DNA of 18,769 nucleotides from Nitrospina sp. (GCA_004357365.1 SMVT01000156.1:1-18769); one strand, 5' to 3'; shown: positions 6,285 through 14,679, counted from the first letter of the stretch. Program-made: numbers and translations. Notes: generated by a model not told the origin, from the sequence alone.

Positions 6285-8405
6285 ATGGATCTATCCGAAT
6301 CGAAAATTCTGAAACTCCTGCGGGCGAAAACCAACCGGCCTATGAAGTTTGCGGAACTGATGAGCCTCTTGGGCATTCCCGATAACCAACGGCGCGAGTT
6401 CCGCGCCCAGCTCAAGGAGATGGCCACCGAAGGGTCGATCGTCAAATTGCGCGGCGGGCGTTACGGCCTGCCCGACGAGATGAACCTGATCCCCGGCATC
6501 CTGTCCGGCCATCCGGACGGCTACGGGTTTGTGGTTACCGAAGACGATTCGGAGGACATTTACATCAGCCGGCAGAAACTGGGCGGCGCCATGCATAACG
6601 ATCACGTGCTGGTGCGCATCGAGTCGCGCGTGCATCGTTTCGGCCGGCCGGAGGGACGGATCGTCCGCATCCTGGAACGACGCACCACCACGCTGGTCGG
6701 CCTGTTCGAAGCCTTGAACCGCGACGGCTGGGTGATCCCCTCCGAACACAAATATTTCCAGGATATCTTCGTGCCAGGTAAAGAAAAAAAGGGAGCGAAG
6801 CCGGGACAGTTGGTCAGCGTGTCCATCACCGAATATCCGTCACGCCACCACCCGCCGGTGGGGCGCGTCATCCAGGTGCTGGGCGACGCCAACGACCCGC
6901 AGGTCGAATTGCGGTCGATCTTTTACCAATTCGGGGTGCGCCAGGATTTTTCACCGAAGGTCCAAAAACTGGTGCAGAAAATCAACGGGGACATCAGCGA
7001 CCGCGAACGCAGGCAGAGACGGGATTTGACCGGAGACATGATTTGCACCATCGACGGCGAACGCGCCAAGGATTTCGACGACGCGGTGTCGCTGGAGACC
7101 ACCGGCCGCGGTTACCGTCTCGGCGTGCATATCGCCGACGTCAGCCATTATGTTACGGAGGATAGCGCGCTCGATCAAGAAGCGCTGGAGCGCGGCACCA
7201 GTGTCTATTACGCGGATGGTGTTATCCCCATGCTGCCGTTCGAATTGTCGAACGAGTTGTGCAGTCTCAAACCGCGCCAGGAACGCCTGACCCTGAGCGC
7301 GTCGATTGAATTCGATCTCCAGGGCAACGTGCTGGACTACGCAATTTTCAATTCCATCATCAAAAGTAAATTCCGATTCACCTACACCCAGGTGGCGGCA
7401 ATGCTGGAATCGGGCTCGGTGGAAAATAAATACGCATCGGCTCTGCCGGTATTGCAGAACATGTTCACCCTCAGCCAACTGTTGCGCAAGCGCCGGTTCC
7501 AGGAGGGCAGTGTCGACTTCAACATCCCGGAGCCGGAAATCGTGATGGACGCGAAGGGCCAGGTCCAGAACATCGTGAAGGCAGAACACAACGTGGCCCA
7601 CGAATTGATCGAGGAGTTCATGCTGGCCGCCAACCAGGTGGTGGCGGAACACCTGGACCGGAAGAATCTGCCGGGGATTCACCGCATCCACGAGCCGCCG
7701 GATCAGGACAAATTGCACCGGTTCCAGGAGTTCATCAAGGACATCGGCTACCGTCTACCCACGCTTCGCAACATCCAGTCGAGCCACCTGCAGAACCTGC
7801 TGACACGGGTGCGCGGGCATGCCCAGGAGCGGACCATCAACCTGCTGCTTCTGCGTTCCCTCAAGAAGGCGGTGTATTCGGAGAAAGACCCGGGGCATTT
7901 CTGCCTGGGATTCGAGCATTACACGCATTTCACCTCGCCGATCCGCCGCTACCCGGATCTGGCGACGCACCGCATGGTCAAAACCTTTCTCAGTAAAAAG
8001 AAATGTTCCCAGCAGGAACGCAAAAAACTTCTGCCCCGGAGCCGGGAGCAGGCGGAGCAATCCAGCACCATGGAGATCAAGGCGGTGGCGGTGGAACGGG
8101 AAATCGCCAACCTGCGGCGGGCACAGTTCATGGCCGACAAGGTCGGGCAGGTGTACTCCGGCCATATTTCCTCGGTCACCGGCTTCGGAATTTTTGTGGA
8201 ACTCGCCGAAGTGTTTGTGGAGGGATTGGTGCACATCTCCAGTCTGGCGGACGACTATTACGTGTACTACGAGCACGAGCACCTGCTGAAAGGCCAACAC
8301 AAGCACCGGACCTACCGGATCGGCGACGCCCTTCAGGTGCGTGTCACCCGGGTCGATATCTCCAAAAAACAGATCGACCTTGCCCCGGTAACCCAAAAGC
8401 GGTAG
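6285..8405 (+). CDS. rnr: Ribonuclease R
   Basis: Processive 3'-5' exoribonuclease of the RNase II/R family that degrades structured RNA. The 706 residues show an N-terminal winged-helix domain (about 1-66), cold-shock OB folds (about 67-225), the RNB catalytic domain (about 245-570) and a C-terminal S1 domain (about 615-700, starting GQVYSGHISSVTGFGIFVEL). The metal-binding acidic set is intact: D257, D263, D265 and D266 in IDGERAKDFDDAVSLE. The HTSPIRRYPDLATHR segment is also typical. The N-terminal winged helix favours RNase R over RNase II. The ATG at 6285 has no clear Shine-Dalgarno (CCTCCTTCGG precedes it). It diverges from pheT and ends in its own terminator. Confidence 0.96.
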   Translation: MDLSESKILKLLRAKTNRPMKFAELMSLLGIPDNQRREFRAQLKEMATEGSIVKLRGGRYGLPDEMNLIPGILSGHPDGYGFVVTEDDSEDIYISRQKLGGAMHNDHVLVRIESRVHRFGRPEGRIVRILERRTTTLVGLFEALNRDGWVIPSEHKYFQDIFVPGKEKKGAKPGQLVSVSITEYPSRHHPPVGRVIQVLGDANDPQVELRSIFYQFGVRQDFSPKVQKLVQKINGDISDRERRQRRDLTGDMICTIDGERAKDFDDAVSLETTGRGYRLGVHIADVSHYVTEDSALDQEALERGTSVYYADGVIPMLPFELSNELCSLKPRQERLTLSASIEFDLQGNVLDYAIFNSIIKSKFRFTYTQVAAMLESGSVENKYASALPVLQNMFTLSQLLRKRRFQEGSVDFNIPEPEIVMDAKGQVQNIVKAEHNVAHELIEEFMLAANQVVAEHLDRKNLPGIHRIHEPPDQDKLHRFQEFIKDIGYRLPTLRNIQSSHLQNLLTRVRGHAQERTINLLLLRSLKKAVYSEKDPGHFCLGFEHYTHFTSPIRRYPDLATHRMVKTFLSKKKCSQQERKKLLPRSREQAEQSSTMEIKAVAVEREIANLRRAQFMADKVGQVYSGHISSVTGFGIFVELAEVFVEGLVHISSLADDYYVYYEHEHLLKGQHKHRTYRIGDALQVRVTRVDISKKQIDLAPVTQKR

Positions 8406-8429
8406 CGGCCTTTGGCCGGTTTTCCTTTT
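8406..8429 (+). terminator. Intrinsic terminator of rnr
   Basis: A GC-only 5-bp stem CGGCC/GGCCG with a TTT loop begins directly after the rnr TAG stop and is followed by GTTTTCCTTTT. Position and shape fit a Rho-independent terminator, separating rnr from comEC. Confidence 0.78.
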
Positions 8430-8512
8430 AGAATTTCTACGCACGACGGCTGATTTGAGTTACACTCGGGCGCGCTGGCCCCATTCGGATCTCACCCATT
8501 GACTGGAAAAGG

Positions 8513-9727
8513 ATGACGCCCCTTCTTCCTTACTTTCTGGTTTACCTGTCGGGAATTCTCGCGGCCCTGCCGGCGTCGCAGAATTTTTTATTTCCTTATT
8601 TTTTATCGCTCGCCACGGCCGTCACCGGCGCGCTTCTGTTTACCCAATCCCGCCCAAAACGTTTCGTCAAGGCCATGGTGCTGGTGCTGTTGTTCCCGCT
8701 GGGATTCTCCGCTCCCGGATGGCAGGACCGGCTGAGGCCGGAGCATCATATCTGGAATCATTTGCAGGGGGGTCAGCGTGCGGTGGTGGTGGGCTGGCTC
8801 GAAGAGACGCCGGCAGTTTTTAAAGACAAGGTCCGGTATCGTGTCCGTCTGGAACAGATCGCCTACACCGGGTCCCCCATAACCGTTACCGGCACCGCCC
8901 GCATCACCCTGTATCAGACGGAGAACCGGTTCCGCATCGGCGACCGACTGCGGTTTAACCGCATCAAACTGAAGCGGCCGCGCAATTTCAAAAATCCCGG
9001 CCGGTTCGATTACGTACACTACATGCGGTCGCAGGGCATCGACGTTATAGGCGGCGTGTCGAAAACCCAATATATCGAACGTCTGGGAACGGGGCCGGTG
9101 GGTTTCTTCACTGCCCTGCGCGGTGAGGTGAGGGAACGGATGCTGTCCCTGTTCGACCGGTATCTGCCCGAGGATTCGGCGGCTCTGCTCAAGGCGATGC
9201 TGCTGGGCGAGAAACACTATCTGAGCAAAGAGTTGCGGCAGGCGTATATCGACACCGGCCTCGCGCATCTGATGGCGGTGTCCGGTCTGCACATCGGGTT
9301 CGTGGCGGGGGCCTGCTACTTCGTGCTGTACCCGCTGGTATTCGCCGCGCTCTGGAAATTCCATTCGCGGTGGGCGCTTTTGGGTTATGCACGCAAACTC
9401 GTCGCGCTGTTGTGCATCGTTCCGGTACTGTCGTACATGTTTCTGGTGGGACCGAAAATTTCCGCCCTGCGCGCCGGTGTGATGATCATGGTCTATCTCT
9501 TCGCGGTGTTGATCAACCGCGAAAAACATCTGCTGAATGCCCTGCTGGTCGCCGCTTTTTTGATCCTGCTGTGGAATCCTGAAGCGGTGGTGGGTCCCGG
9601 CTTTCTGCTGTCTTTCAGCGCGCTGTTGACCATCGTGCTGGCCATCGGCTACGCCTCCCCCCCCTGCGAAAGATGCGCTGGATTATATGGGCGAGGTGCC
9701 CTGGTACCGCCGTATGTTCATTCTTGA
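8513..9727 (+). CDS. comEC: ComEC/Rec2 DNA-uptake channel, N-terminal part (frameshifted gene)
   Basis: ComEC is the inner-membrane channel that passes single-stranded DNA during natural transformation. This frame gives 404 residues: N-terminal membrane helices (about 5-65), an OB-like soluble domain (about 85-190), then the Competence domain with LLKAMLLGEKHYLSKELRQ (about 225-243), AHLMAVSGLHIGF (about 251-263) and further helices. Homology stops at LAIGYASPP, where a run of eight C (9657-9664) throws the frame; the last residues to 9727 are out of frame and unrelated. Removing one C joins it to the frame starting at 9666, giving one ORF of 846 residues, the normal ComEC length. The ATG at 8513 follows GGAAAAGG. 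Extra C, sequencing error and contingency tract are all possible. Confidence 0.88.
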   Translation: MTPLLPYFLVYLSGILAALPASQNFLFPYFLSLATAVTGALLFTQSRPKRFVKAMVLVLLFPLGFSAPGWQDRLRPEHHIWNHLQGGQRAVVVGWLEETPAVFKDKVRYRVRLEQIAYTGSPITVTGTARITLYQTENRFRIGDRLRFNRIKLKRPRNFKNPGRFDYVHYMRSQGIDVIGGVSKTQYIERLGTGPVGFFTALRGEVRERMLSLFDRYLPEDSAALLKAMLLGEKHYLSKELRQAYIDTGLAHLMAVSGLHIGFVAGACYFVLYPLVFAALWKFHSRWALLGYARKLVALLCIVPVLSYMFLVGPKISALRAGVMIMVYLFAVLINREKHLLNALLVAAFLILLWNPEAVVGPGFLLSFSALLTIVLAIGYASPPCERCAGLYGRGALVPPYVHS

Positions 9728-11054
9728 AGTGGGACCCAAACCCTGGTTTTATAAAATCACGGATTTTTTTTACGGAACGGTTTTTATTTCACTGGCCGCC
9801 ATGCTGGGAACCCTGCCGGTTCTGATTTATTTTTTCAATCACTTCAGTATCGGCGGCCTGTTCTTGAACCTGATTCTGGTGCCCTTGATGGCGGTGTTGA
9901 TTCCCCTGGGATTGCTCACCTCCTTTCTGGCGGTGCTGTGGGAACCGGTGGCGGCTGTGGGGATGCCGGTGATCGGCGGAATGCTCCACCTGTACGTCGA
10001 CCTGCCGAAGTTTGCCGCTGCCCTGCCTTTCATGTCGCTTTACGTGCCCACCCCGCCGGCGGTCTGGCCGCTTCTGTATTACGCATTGCTGGCGGGTCTT
10101 CCCCTGTGGCTGCGATCCCGCAAATCCGAAACAGAACCGGAAAAGCGCAACCGTTGGCAAAACGTTTATCCCTGGGGATTGGGTTTCGCTTCGGTGGCTT
10201 TGATCGTCTGGTTTATCTGGCCGCGCTTTCCCTTGTTCAAAAACGGCGAGCTGTCGGTTTATCTGCTGGACGTCGGACAGGGCGAATCGACTTACATGGA
10301 GTTCCCCAACGGCGAGACCTTGTTGCTGGACGGCGGCGGCTATTTCAGAAACAGCCTCGATGTGGGCAAGCTCGTGGTGGCGCCCTTCCTCTGGAACCGG
10401 GGATTGTGGGGACTCACTTATGTCGGCGCCACTCATTCCGATAACGACCATATCAGCGGACTCGAATCGCTGGCGAACCTGGTTACGATCAGACATTTTC
10501 TGGACCGGCGGCCGGCGCTCCCGGACCGGCGCATCGACCGGTGGAAGGACCGACTACGGGAGCGGGACACCGTCCCCCTCCCCCTGCAACCGGGACGCCC
10601 CTGGCAGATCGGCGAGGTGCGCCTGACCCTGCTCCATCCCACAGCGGATTTCATCGCGCAGGAGCCGCCTGCCGCCCACCCGAAGATCGGCAACGATTTG
10701 TCGATGGTCTGGAAAATCGAATACGGAGCGTTCAGCATGCTGTTGACGGGGGACATCACCGAAAAAGCCGAGCGGTATCTGGTGGCGCACAACGCCCCCC
10801 TCAAAGCATCGGTCCTCAAAGCCCCGCACCACGGCAGCCGCACTTCCAGTCATCCGGACTTCCTCCGGGCGGTGGGGGCGCGGGACGTGATCGTCTCCAG
10901 CGGACGGTTCAATGTGTTCCATCACCCCCACCCTCAGGTAGTGGACCGCTACCGCCGGCACGGCGCCACTTTGTGGCGAACCGACCTGCAGGGTGCCATC
11001 CGCATCACCACCAACGGCACCGATACCCGCATCACCCACCATAAGGATTTATAA
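9687..11054 (+). CDS. comEC: ComEC/Rec2 C-terminal part: membrane helices and metallo-beta-lactamase domain (frameshifted gene)
   Basis: Continuation of the same comEC gene in the +1 frame; in-frame coding resumes at about 9666 (AKDALDYMGEVPW), and 9687 is merely the first ATG. It completes the Competence domain helices (about 25-140), then a membrane helix (about 165-180). The metallo-beta-lactamase-like domain follows, with LLDVGQGE (193-200), the metal motif HSDNDH (250-255), LLTGD (about 353) and LKAPHHGSRTSSHPDF (about 380). This C-terminal domain is thought to act on the non-transported DNA strand. The HxDxDH motif and APHHGS are intact, so the reading frame has been maintained by selection until very recently. 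No independent ribosome-binding site is evident before 9687, so separate translation is unlikely. Confidence 0.88.
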   Translation: MGEVPWYRRMFILEVGPKPWFYKITDFFYGTVFISLAAMLGTLPVLIYFFNHFSIGGLFLNLILVPLMAVLIPLGLLTSFLAVLWEPVAAVGMPVIGGMLHLYVDLPKFAAALPFMSLYVPTPPAVWPLLYYALLAGLPLWLRSRKSETEPEKRNRWQNVYPWGLGFASVALIVWFIWPRFPLFKNGELSVYLLDVGQGESTYMEFPNGETLLLDGGGYFRNSLDVGKLVVAPFLWNRGLWGLTYVGATHSDNDHISGLESLANLVTIRHFLDRRPALPDRRIDRWKDRLRERDTVPLPLQPGRPWQIGEVRLTLLHPTADFIAQEPPAAHPKIGNDLSMVWKIEYGAFSMLLTGDITEKAERYLVAHNAPLKASVLKAPHHGSRTSSHPDFLRAVGARDVIVSSGRFNVFHHPHPQVVDRYRRHGATLWRTDLQGAIRITTNGTDTRITHHKDL

Positions 11055-11119
11055 AACAATTATTTTAAACTCTCTGAGCCAAACCTCTCTGCTTTTTCTT
11101 ATGTTATTTACACTCACTG

Positions 11120-11148
11120 TTGGTCTTTTCAAACAAACCTGTTATCCT
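11120..11148 (+). promoter_or_regulatory. Candidate promoter for the diguanylate cyclase gene
   Basis: TTGGTC (11120-11125), a 17-bp spacer and TATCCT (11143-11148) lie in the AT-rich 133-bp gap after comEC, about 40 bp ahead of the TTG start. Each hexamer has two mismatches to consensus, so support is modest. No terminator hairpin is evident after comEC. Confidence 0.33.
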
Positions 11149-11187
11149 TTGATATACGCTGACTATGGTCATTTTTGAGGAGGGCAA

Positions 11188-12570
11188 TTGTCCAAAACCG
11201 CCAAAACTTATTTGATTTATGCAGGTCTCGGCCTGATTCCGGCTTTTCTGTATAAGCTTCTGCCGACCACTCTGGACGGAGAAAACATTCATTTCTTAAC
11301 CCACTCGTTTCCCTACCCACTGTACATGGGATTGGCCTTGGTGGGTTTCCTGTGTTTTAAGCTGAACCAGAACCGCCTCCTGTTCTCCGTCCTGTTACTC
11401 CTGGGAATATGCTTCCTCCTGTTCAATCCCCTTACCCTCAACTTCCTGGATATCGGGGCGAAGGGTCTTTATTATGTGGTGGCCATGTCTTTTCCCCTGA
11501 CACTGGCCATCATGTTCAGCATTCGTGAAACCCGGCCCATGGATCTTCCGAATTTTGGCCGATTGCTCTCGTCACTGATTCCTTTTATCGTCTTGGGTTA
11601 CCTTGTGACCCGGGATGTGCCTTTATTCAGCAAGATCGCTTTTTTCAAAATTTTACCGGTAAAGGGACTTTTGCTCCCGCAATTGGCGTTTGTTTCCCTG
11701 GCAATCTTCGGAGTCGTAATCCTTTTGCAAAGGGATCTTATCGTCAAACCTTTTCTCAGAGTGCTCGGGATCACCATGATCCCGTTGATGGGCGCCCTCT
11801 GGTCCGGGCTGGCCTTATATTCGGATATTTGGAATGATCCAAAAATGAAAGCGCTGGCTAAATTGGCTAAAAGCTCTGTGGAAGATAATAAAGCTTTCGA
11901 ACTCAGCTTGAACGCGGAGGTATCCTCTGCCTTTCCCTCTCTGCAATTGGTAGCAGCGTTCACCGTCATCTGCGGTATCCTCCTCCATACGATCTTCCAA
12001 ATGTACTGGCACAGAGTTTACGTCGATGAGTTGACGGATATCTCCAACCGGCGGGCGCTGGACGAACGTCTGTCCTCCATGACTGGGGAATATGCCATCG
12101 CCATGATGGATATCGACCATTTCAAGGATTTCAACGATACCTACGGCCACGACGAGGGAGACAACGTGCTGAGACTGGTGGGCGGACTGTTGAGCGAAGA
12201 GTTGGGGGACAATGTCTACCGCTACGGCGGCGAGGAATTCTGCGCGGTGTTCAAGGGGGTCTCGGGAGAAGACGCCTATATGTATGTTAACAAGGTGCGC
12301 CGGAAACTGGAGGAGCGGGATTTCTACATCCGCAAACCCAATTCCAAGCGAGAGCACACCTCACGCTCTCACCGGAAAAAGAAAAAAAGGAATGGTAAAA
12401 AAGTCCAGGTCACCATCAGCATCGGACTGGCCAGTCCCGGCCGTAAAACCAAAACGGCCGGGGATGTGATCAAACTGGCCGACCTGGCCCTGTACCAGGC
12501 CAAGAAAAAAGGGCGGAACAGGGTCGTGGTCTGGGAAGTCGATAACAAAAAGTCCTCCACCGCGGTCTGA
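11188..12570 (+). CDS. Membrane-anchored diguanylate cyclase (GGDEF)
   Basis: Makes cyclic-di-GMP from two GTP at the cytoplasmic face of the membrane. The 460 residues have about eight hydrophobic segments (about 8-22, 44-57, 64-80, 92-112, 125-141, 160-180, 190-212, 252-270), then a GGDEF domain (about 277-450) with DELTDISNRRALDER, the metal site MDIDHFKDFND (307-317) and the active motif RYGGEEF (345-351). The N-terminal part looks like an uncharacterised membrane sensor. The inhibitory I-site RxxD expected at 338-341 reads ELGD, so product inhibition through it is probably lost. A very basic insertion (about 383-405) precedes the final VTISIGLA strand. The start is a TTG chosen because AGGAGG lies 4 bp upstream and no other start fits the first helix. 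Confidence 0.92.
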   Translation: MSKTAKTYLIYAGLGLIPAFLYKLLPTTLDGENIHFLTHSFPYPLYMGLALVGFLCFKLNQNRLLFSVLLLLGICFLLFNPLTLNFLDIGAKGLYYVVAMSFPLTLAIMFSIRETRPMDLPNFGRLLSSLIPFIVLGYLVTRDVPLFSKIAFFKILPVKGLLLPQLAFVSLAIFGVVILLQRDLIVKPFLRVLGITMIPLMGALWSGLALYSDIWNDPKMKALAKLAKSSVEDNKAFELSLNAEVSSAFPSLQLVAAFTVICGILLHTIFQMYWHRVYVDELTDISNRRALDERLSSMTGEYAIAMMDIDHFKDFNDTYGHDEGDNVLRLVGGLLSEELGDNVYRYGGEEFCAVFKGVSGEDAYMYVNKVRRKLEERDFYIRKPNSKREHTSRSHRKKKKRNGKKVQVTISIGLASPGRKTKTAGDVIKLADLALYQAKKKGRNRVVVWEVDNKKSSTAV

Positions 12571-12600
12571 TCCCGCCTCCCGTGGCCCTCTGTTTTCCCA

Positions 12601-12629
12601 TTGAGACCTCCCCCGAAATTTGATATAAA
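12601..12629 (+). promoter_or_regulatory. Sigma70-type promoter ahead of the lysine-rich ORF and gatCA
   Basis: TTGAGA (12601-12606), a 17-bp spacer and TATAAA (12624-12629) give a near-consensus sigma70 promoter. It lies 35 bp before the ATG of the 69-residue ORF. Transcription would begin near 12636. Confidence 0.65.
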
Positions 12630-12664
12630 CAATCTTTTCCAAATTCATACTTTGAGGATGTTTC

Positions 12665-12874
12665 ATGGCCACACTTGAACAATTAAAGACCCATATTTCC
12701 ACCACCCAAACCAAGCTGGAAGAGGCTCAGAAGAAAGCGGGCGACGCCAAGTACGATCTCGACGTCCGTAAAATCAGGAAAAAATACAAGCGGCTGACCC
12801 GCAAGGCGGGGAAGATCGTTTATATGGAAAAGAAAAAAAATGAAAAGGGGAAAAAGAAAAAAGGCGGCGAATAA
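12665..12874 (+). CDS. Small lysine-rich protein of unknown function
   Basis: A 69-residue, strongly basic, soluble protein. Residues 1-45 look helical and amphipathic (MATLEQLKTHISTTQTKLEE, then a KIRKKYKRLTRKAGK core), and the tail is a low-complexity KKKNEKGKKKKGGE stretch. I do not recognise a family. It has its own good promoter and a GAGGATG ribosome-binding site, which supports it as a real gene. The positive charge suggests nucleic acid or ribosome binding, but that is only inference. It precedes gatC by 39 bp, with a strong terminator hairpin overlapping its stop codon. The A-rich 3' coding end (12828-12862) is unlike neighbouring codon use and is a possible slippage site. Confidence 0.7.
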   Translation: MATLEQLKTHISTTQTKLEEAQKKAGDAKYDLDVRKIRKKYKRLTRKAGKIVYMEKKKNEKGKKKKGGE

Positions 12875-12893
12875 TTTTTTCGCCGTGCCTTTT
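12859..12893 (+). terminator. Intrinsic terminator/attenuator between the lysine-rich ORF and gatC
   Basis: AAAAGG plus CGGCGAA (12859-12871) pairs with TTCGCCG (12879-12885) and CCTTTT (12888-12893), with only a TG bulge: 13 bp in all. The stem includes the last codons of the small ORF and its TAA is in the loop. The T-rich 3' side makes it a good terminator. A ribosome translating the ORF to its end would cover the 5' arm, so read-through into gatC could depend on translation. Confidence 0.7.
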
Positions 12894-12913
12894 ATTTCCC
12901 TCCCGGCCCCGTC

Positions 12914-13198
12914 ATGCCTTCCGATTCCTTTGATATTGAAAAGATCGCCCTGCTGGCCCGCCTGAAGCTTACCGCGGAAGAACAAACGCGTTTGGGCCGC
13001 CAGTTCGAAAGCATTCTCAATCACATCGATCAGTTGAACCAACTCGACACGGAGAACGTGGAACCGACGTCCCACGTCCTGTCCCTCCAGAACGTGTTCC
13101 GCGAAGACGAAGTGAAGCCCGTCTTTGGCGACGGGAAATACCTGCCGCTCGCCCCCCGGCAGGACAAGGACCACTACGAAGTCCCGAAGATTATCTGA
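12914..13198 (+). CDS. gatC: Asp/Glu-tRNA amidotransferase subunit C
   Basis: Small scaffold subunit of the GatCAB amidotransferase, which converts misacylated Glu-tRNA-Gln or Asp-tRNA-Asn to the correct aminoacyl-tRNA. The 94 residues are typical. The family features are IEKIALLARLKLTAEE (about 9-24), the helix FESILNHIDQLNQLDTENVEP (about 31-51) and the REDEV motif near 65. It ends 1 bp before the gatA start, so translation is coupled. The ATG at 12914 has no Shine-Dalgarno (preceded by CTCCCGGCCCCGTC), unlike most genes here. A strong terminator lies 20 bp upstream. Either read-through or a hidden local promoter must express it. Confidence 0.94.
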   Translation: MPSDSFDIEKIALLARLKLTAEEQTRLGRQFESILNHIDQLNQLDTENVEPTSHVLSLQNVFREDEVKPVFGDGKYLPLAPRQDKDHYEVPKII

Positions 13199-13199
13199 C

Positions 13200-14651
13200 A
13201 TGCATCAGCCCACCATCACCCAGGCCCGGCATCAGCTCAAAGATAAAAAATATTCGGCGGTGGAACTGCTGGACGCGGTCTACAAACGCATCGACGCGAT
13301 GGACGGCAAAGTGCAGGCCTATGTTCACCTGACGCGCGACATCGCGCACCGGCAGGCGAAGGAAGCGGACCAAAAAATCGCCGCCGGGGAAGACGCGCCG
13401 CTGTTGGGCGTGCCCATCGCGCTCAAGGATTTGATCTGCATGAAAGACACGCGCACCACCTGCGCGTCCCACATTCTGGAAAATTTCGTCTCGCCCTACG
13501 ACGCGACGGTCGTCCTGCGATTGAAAGACGCCGGGGCGGTGCTGATCGGCAAAACCAACATGGACGAGTTCGCCATGGGCTCGTCCAACGAGAACTCGTA
13601 TTTTCACGTCACCAACAACCCGTGGGATTTGAATCGCGTGCCCGGCGGCTCCAGCGGCGGGTCGGGCGCGGCGGTGGCGGCCAATGAATGCATGGCCGCA
13701 CTGGGAAGCGATACCGGCGGCTCCATCCGCCAACCGGCGGCGTTCTGCGGAATCACCGGACTCAAACCGACCTACGGGCGGGTGTCGCGGTTCGGACTGG
13801 TGGCGTTCGCCTCGTCGTTCGACCAGATCGGCCCGATGACCAAAACCGCGGAAGACGCGGCGGTCTTGATGAACGTCATCGGCGGGCACGATCCGATGGA
13901 CTCCACCTCCGCCGACGTGCCGCTCCCGGACTTCACGGCGGCGTTGTCGAAGGACATCAAGGGACTCACGATGGGCATCCCGAAAGAATATTTTGCGAAA
14001 GGGCTGGACCCGGACGTCGAAAAGGCCGTGCGGGAGGCGATTAAAACGCTGGAGTCGATGGGCATGCAGACAGTCGAGGTGTCCCTGCCGCATACCGAGT
14101 ATGCCGTGGCGACGTATTACATTCTCGCCTGCGCCGAGGCCAGCGCCAACCTGTCGCGCTACGACGGCGTCAAGTACGGTTACCGGTCGGAGCAGTCGGA
14201 CAACCTGATGGACATGTACACCAATACCCGCGAGGAGGGATTCGGCGAGGAAGTGAAGCGACGCATCCTGCTCGGCACATTCGTGCTCAGCTCCGGTTAT
14301 TACGACGCCTATTATCTGAAGGGACAAAAAGTGCGGACGTTGATCAAGCGGGATTTTGAGGAAGCCTTCAGGAAATGCGATTTGATGGTGGGCCCGGTCG
14401 CACCGGCGCCGGCGTTCAAGCAGGGCGAAAAGCTGGACGATCCCCTGCAGATGTATCTGTCGGACATCTTCACCATCTCCGCCAACCTGGCGGGGATTCC
14501 CGCGATGTCGATCCCCTGCGGTCAATCGAAAAACAATTTACCCATCGGCCTGCAGTTGATGGGTAAACATTTTGATGAAGAAACGCTTTTAAACATCGCC
14601 CACCAATTCCAGAAAACCACGGATCACCACCTCCAACACCCAACGCTTTAA
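13200..14651 (+). CDS. gatA: Asp/Glu-tRNA amidotransferase subunit A (amidase)
   Basis: Glutaminase subunit of GatCAB: hydrolyses glutamine to supply ammonia for the transamidation done by GatB. The 483 residues are normal. The amidase-signature catalytic set Lys-cisSer-Ser is K76 (PIALKDLI), S151 (PGGSSGGSGAAVA) and S175 (DTGGSIRQPAAFCG), with the spacing expected for GatA. The start at 13200 was chosen over an in-frame ATG at 13125 because the latter lies well inside gatC and the protein from 13200 (MHQPTITQARHQLKD) aligns with the normal N-terminus. gatB is absent from the window; the next gene converges on the opposite strand, only 28 bp away. Confidence 0.97.
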   Translation: MHQPTITQARHQLKDKKYSAVELLDAVYKRIDAMDGKVQAYVHLTRDIAHRQAKEADQKIAAGEDAPLLGVPIALKDLICMKDTRTTCASHILENFVSPYDATVVLRLKDAGAVLIGKTNMDEFAMGSSNENSYFHVTNNPWDLNRVPGGSSGGSGAAVAANECMAALGSDTGGSIRQPAAFCGITGLKPTYGRVSRFGLVAFASSFDQIGPMTKTAEDAAVLMNVIGGHDPMDSTSADVPLPDFTAALSKDIKGLTMGIPKEYFAKGLDPDVEKAVREAIKTLESMGMQTVEVSLPHTEYAVATYYILACAEASANLSRYDGVKYGYRSEQSDNLMDMYTNTREEGFGEEVKRRILLGTFVLSSGYYDAYYLKGQKVRTLIKRDFEEAFRKCDLMVGPVAPAPAFKQGEKLDDPLQMYLSDIFTISANLAGIPAMSIPCGQSKNNLPIGLQLMGKHFDEETLLNIAHQFQKTTDHHLQHPTL

Positions 14652-14679
14652 AAAACTACTATTGATTCTGTGATCCTGT

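Noticed and set aside
13125..13199. Earlier in-frame ATG for gatA
   Set aside because: It would overlap 74 bp of gatC, and the added residues (MATGNTCRSPPGRTRTTTKS) look like out-of-frame gatC. The ATG at 13200, 1 bp after the gatC stop, fits the family start.
13191..14525. 444-residue minus-strand open frame opposite gatA
   Set aside because: A shadow of gatA: R/H/G/V-rich composition, no motif, and the sense strand encodes a complete amidase.
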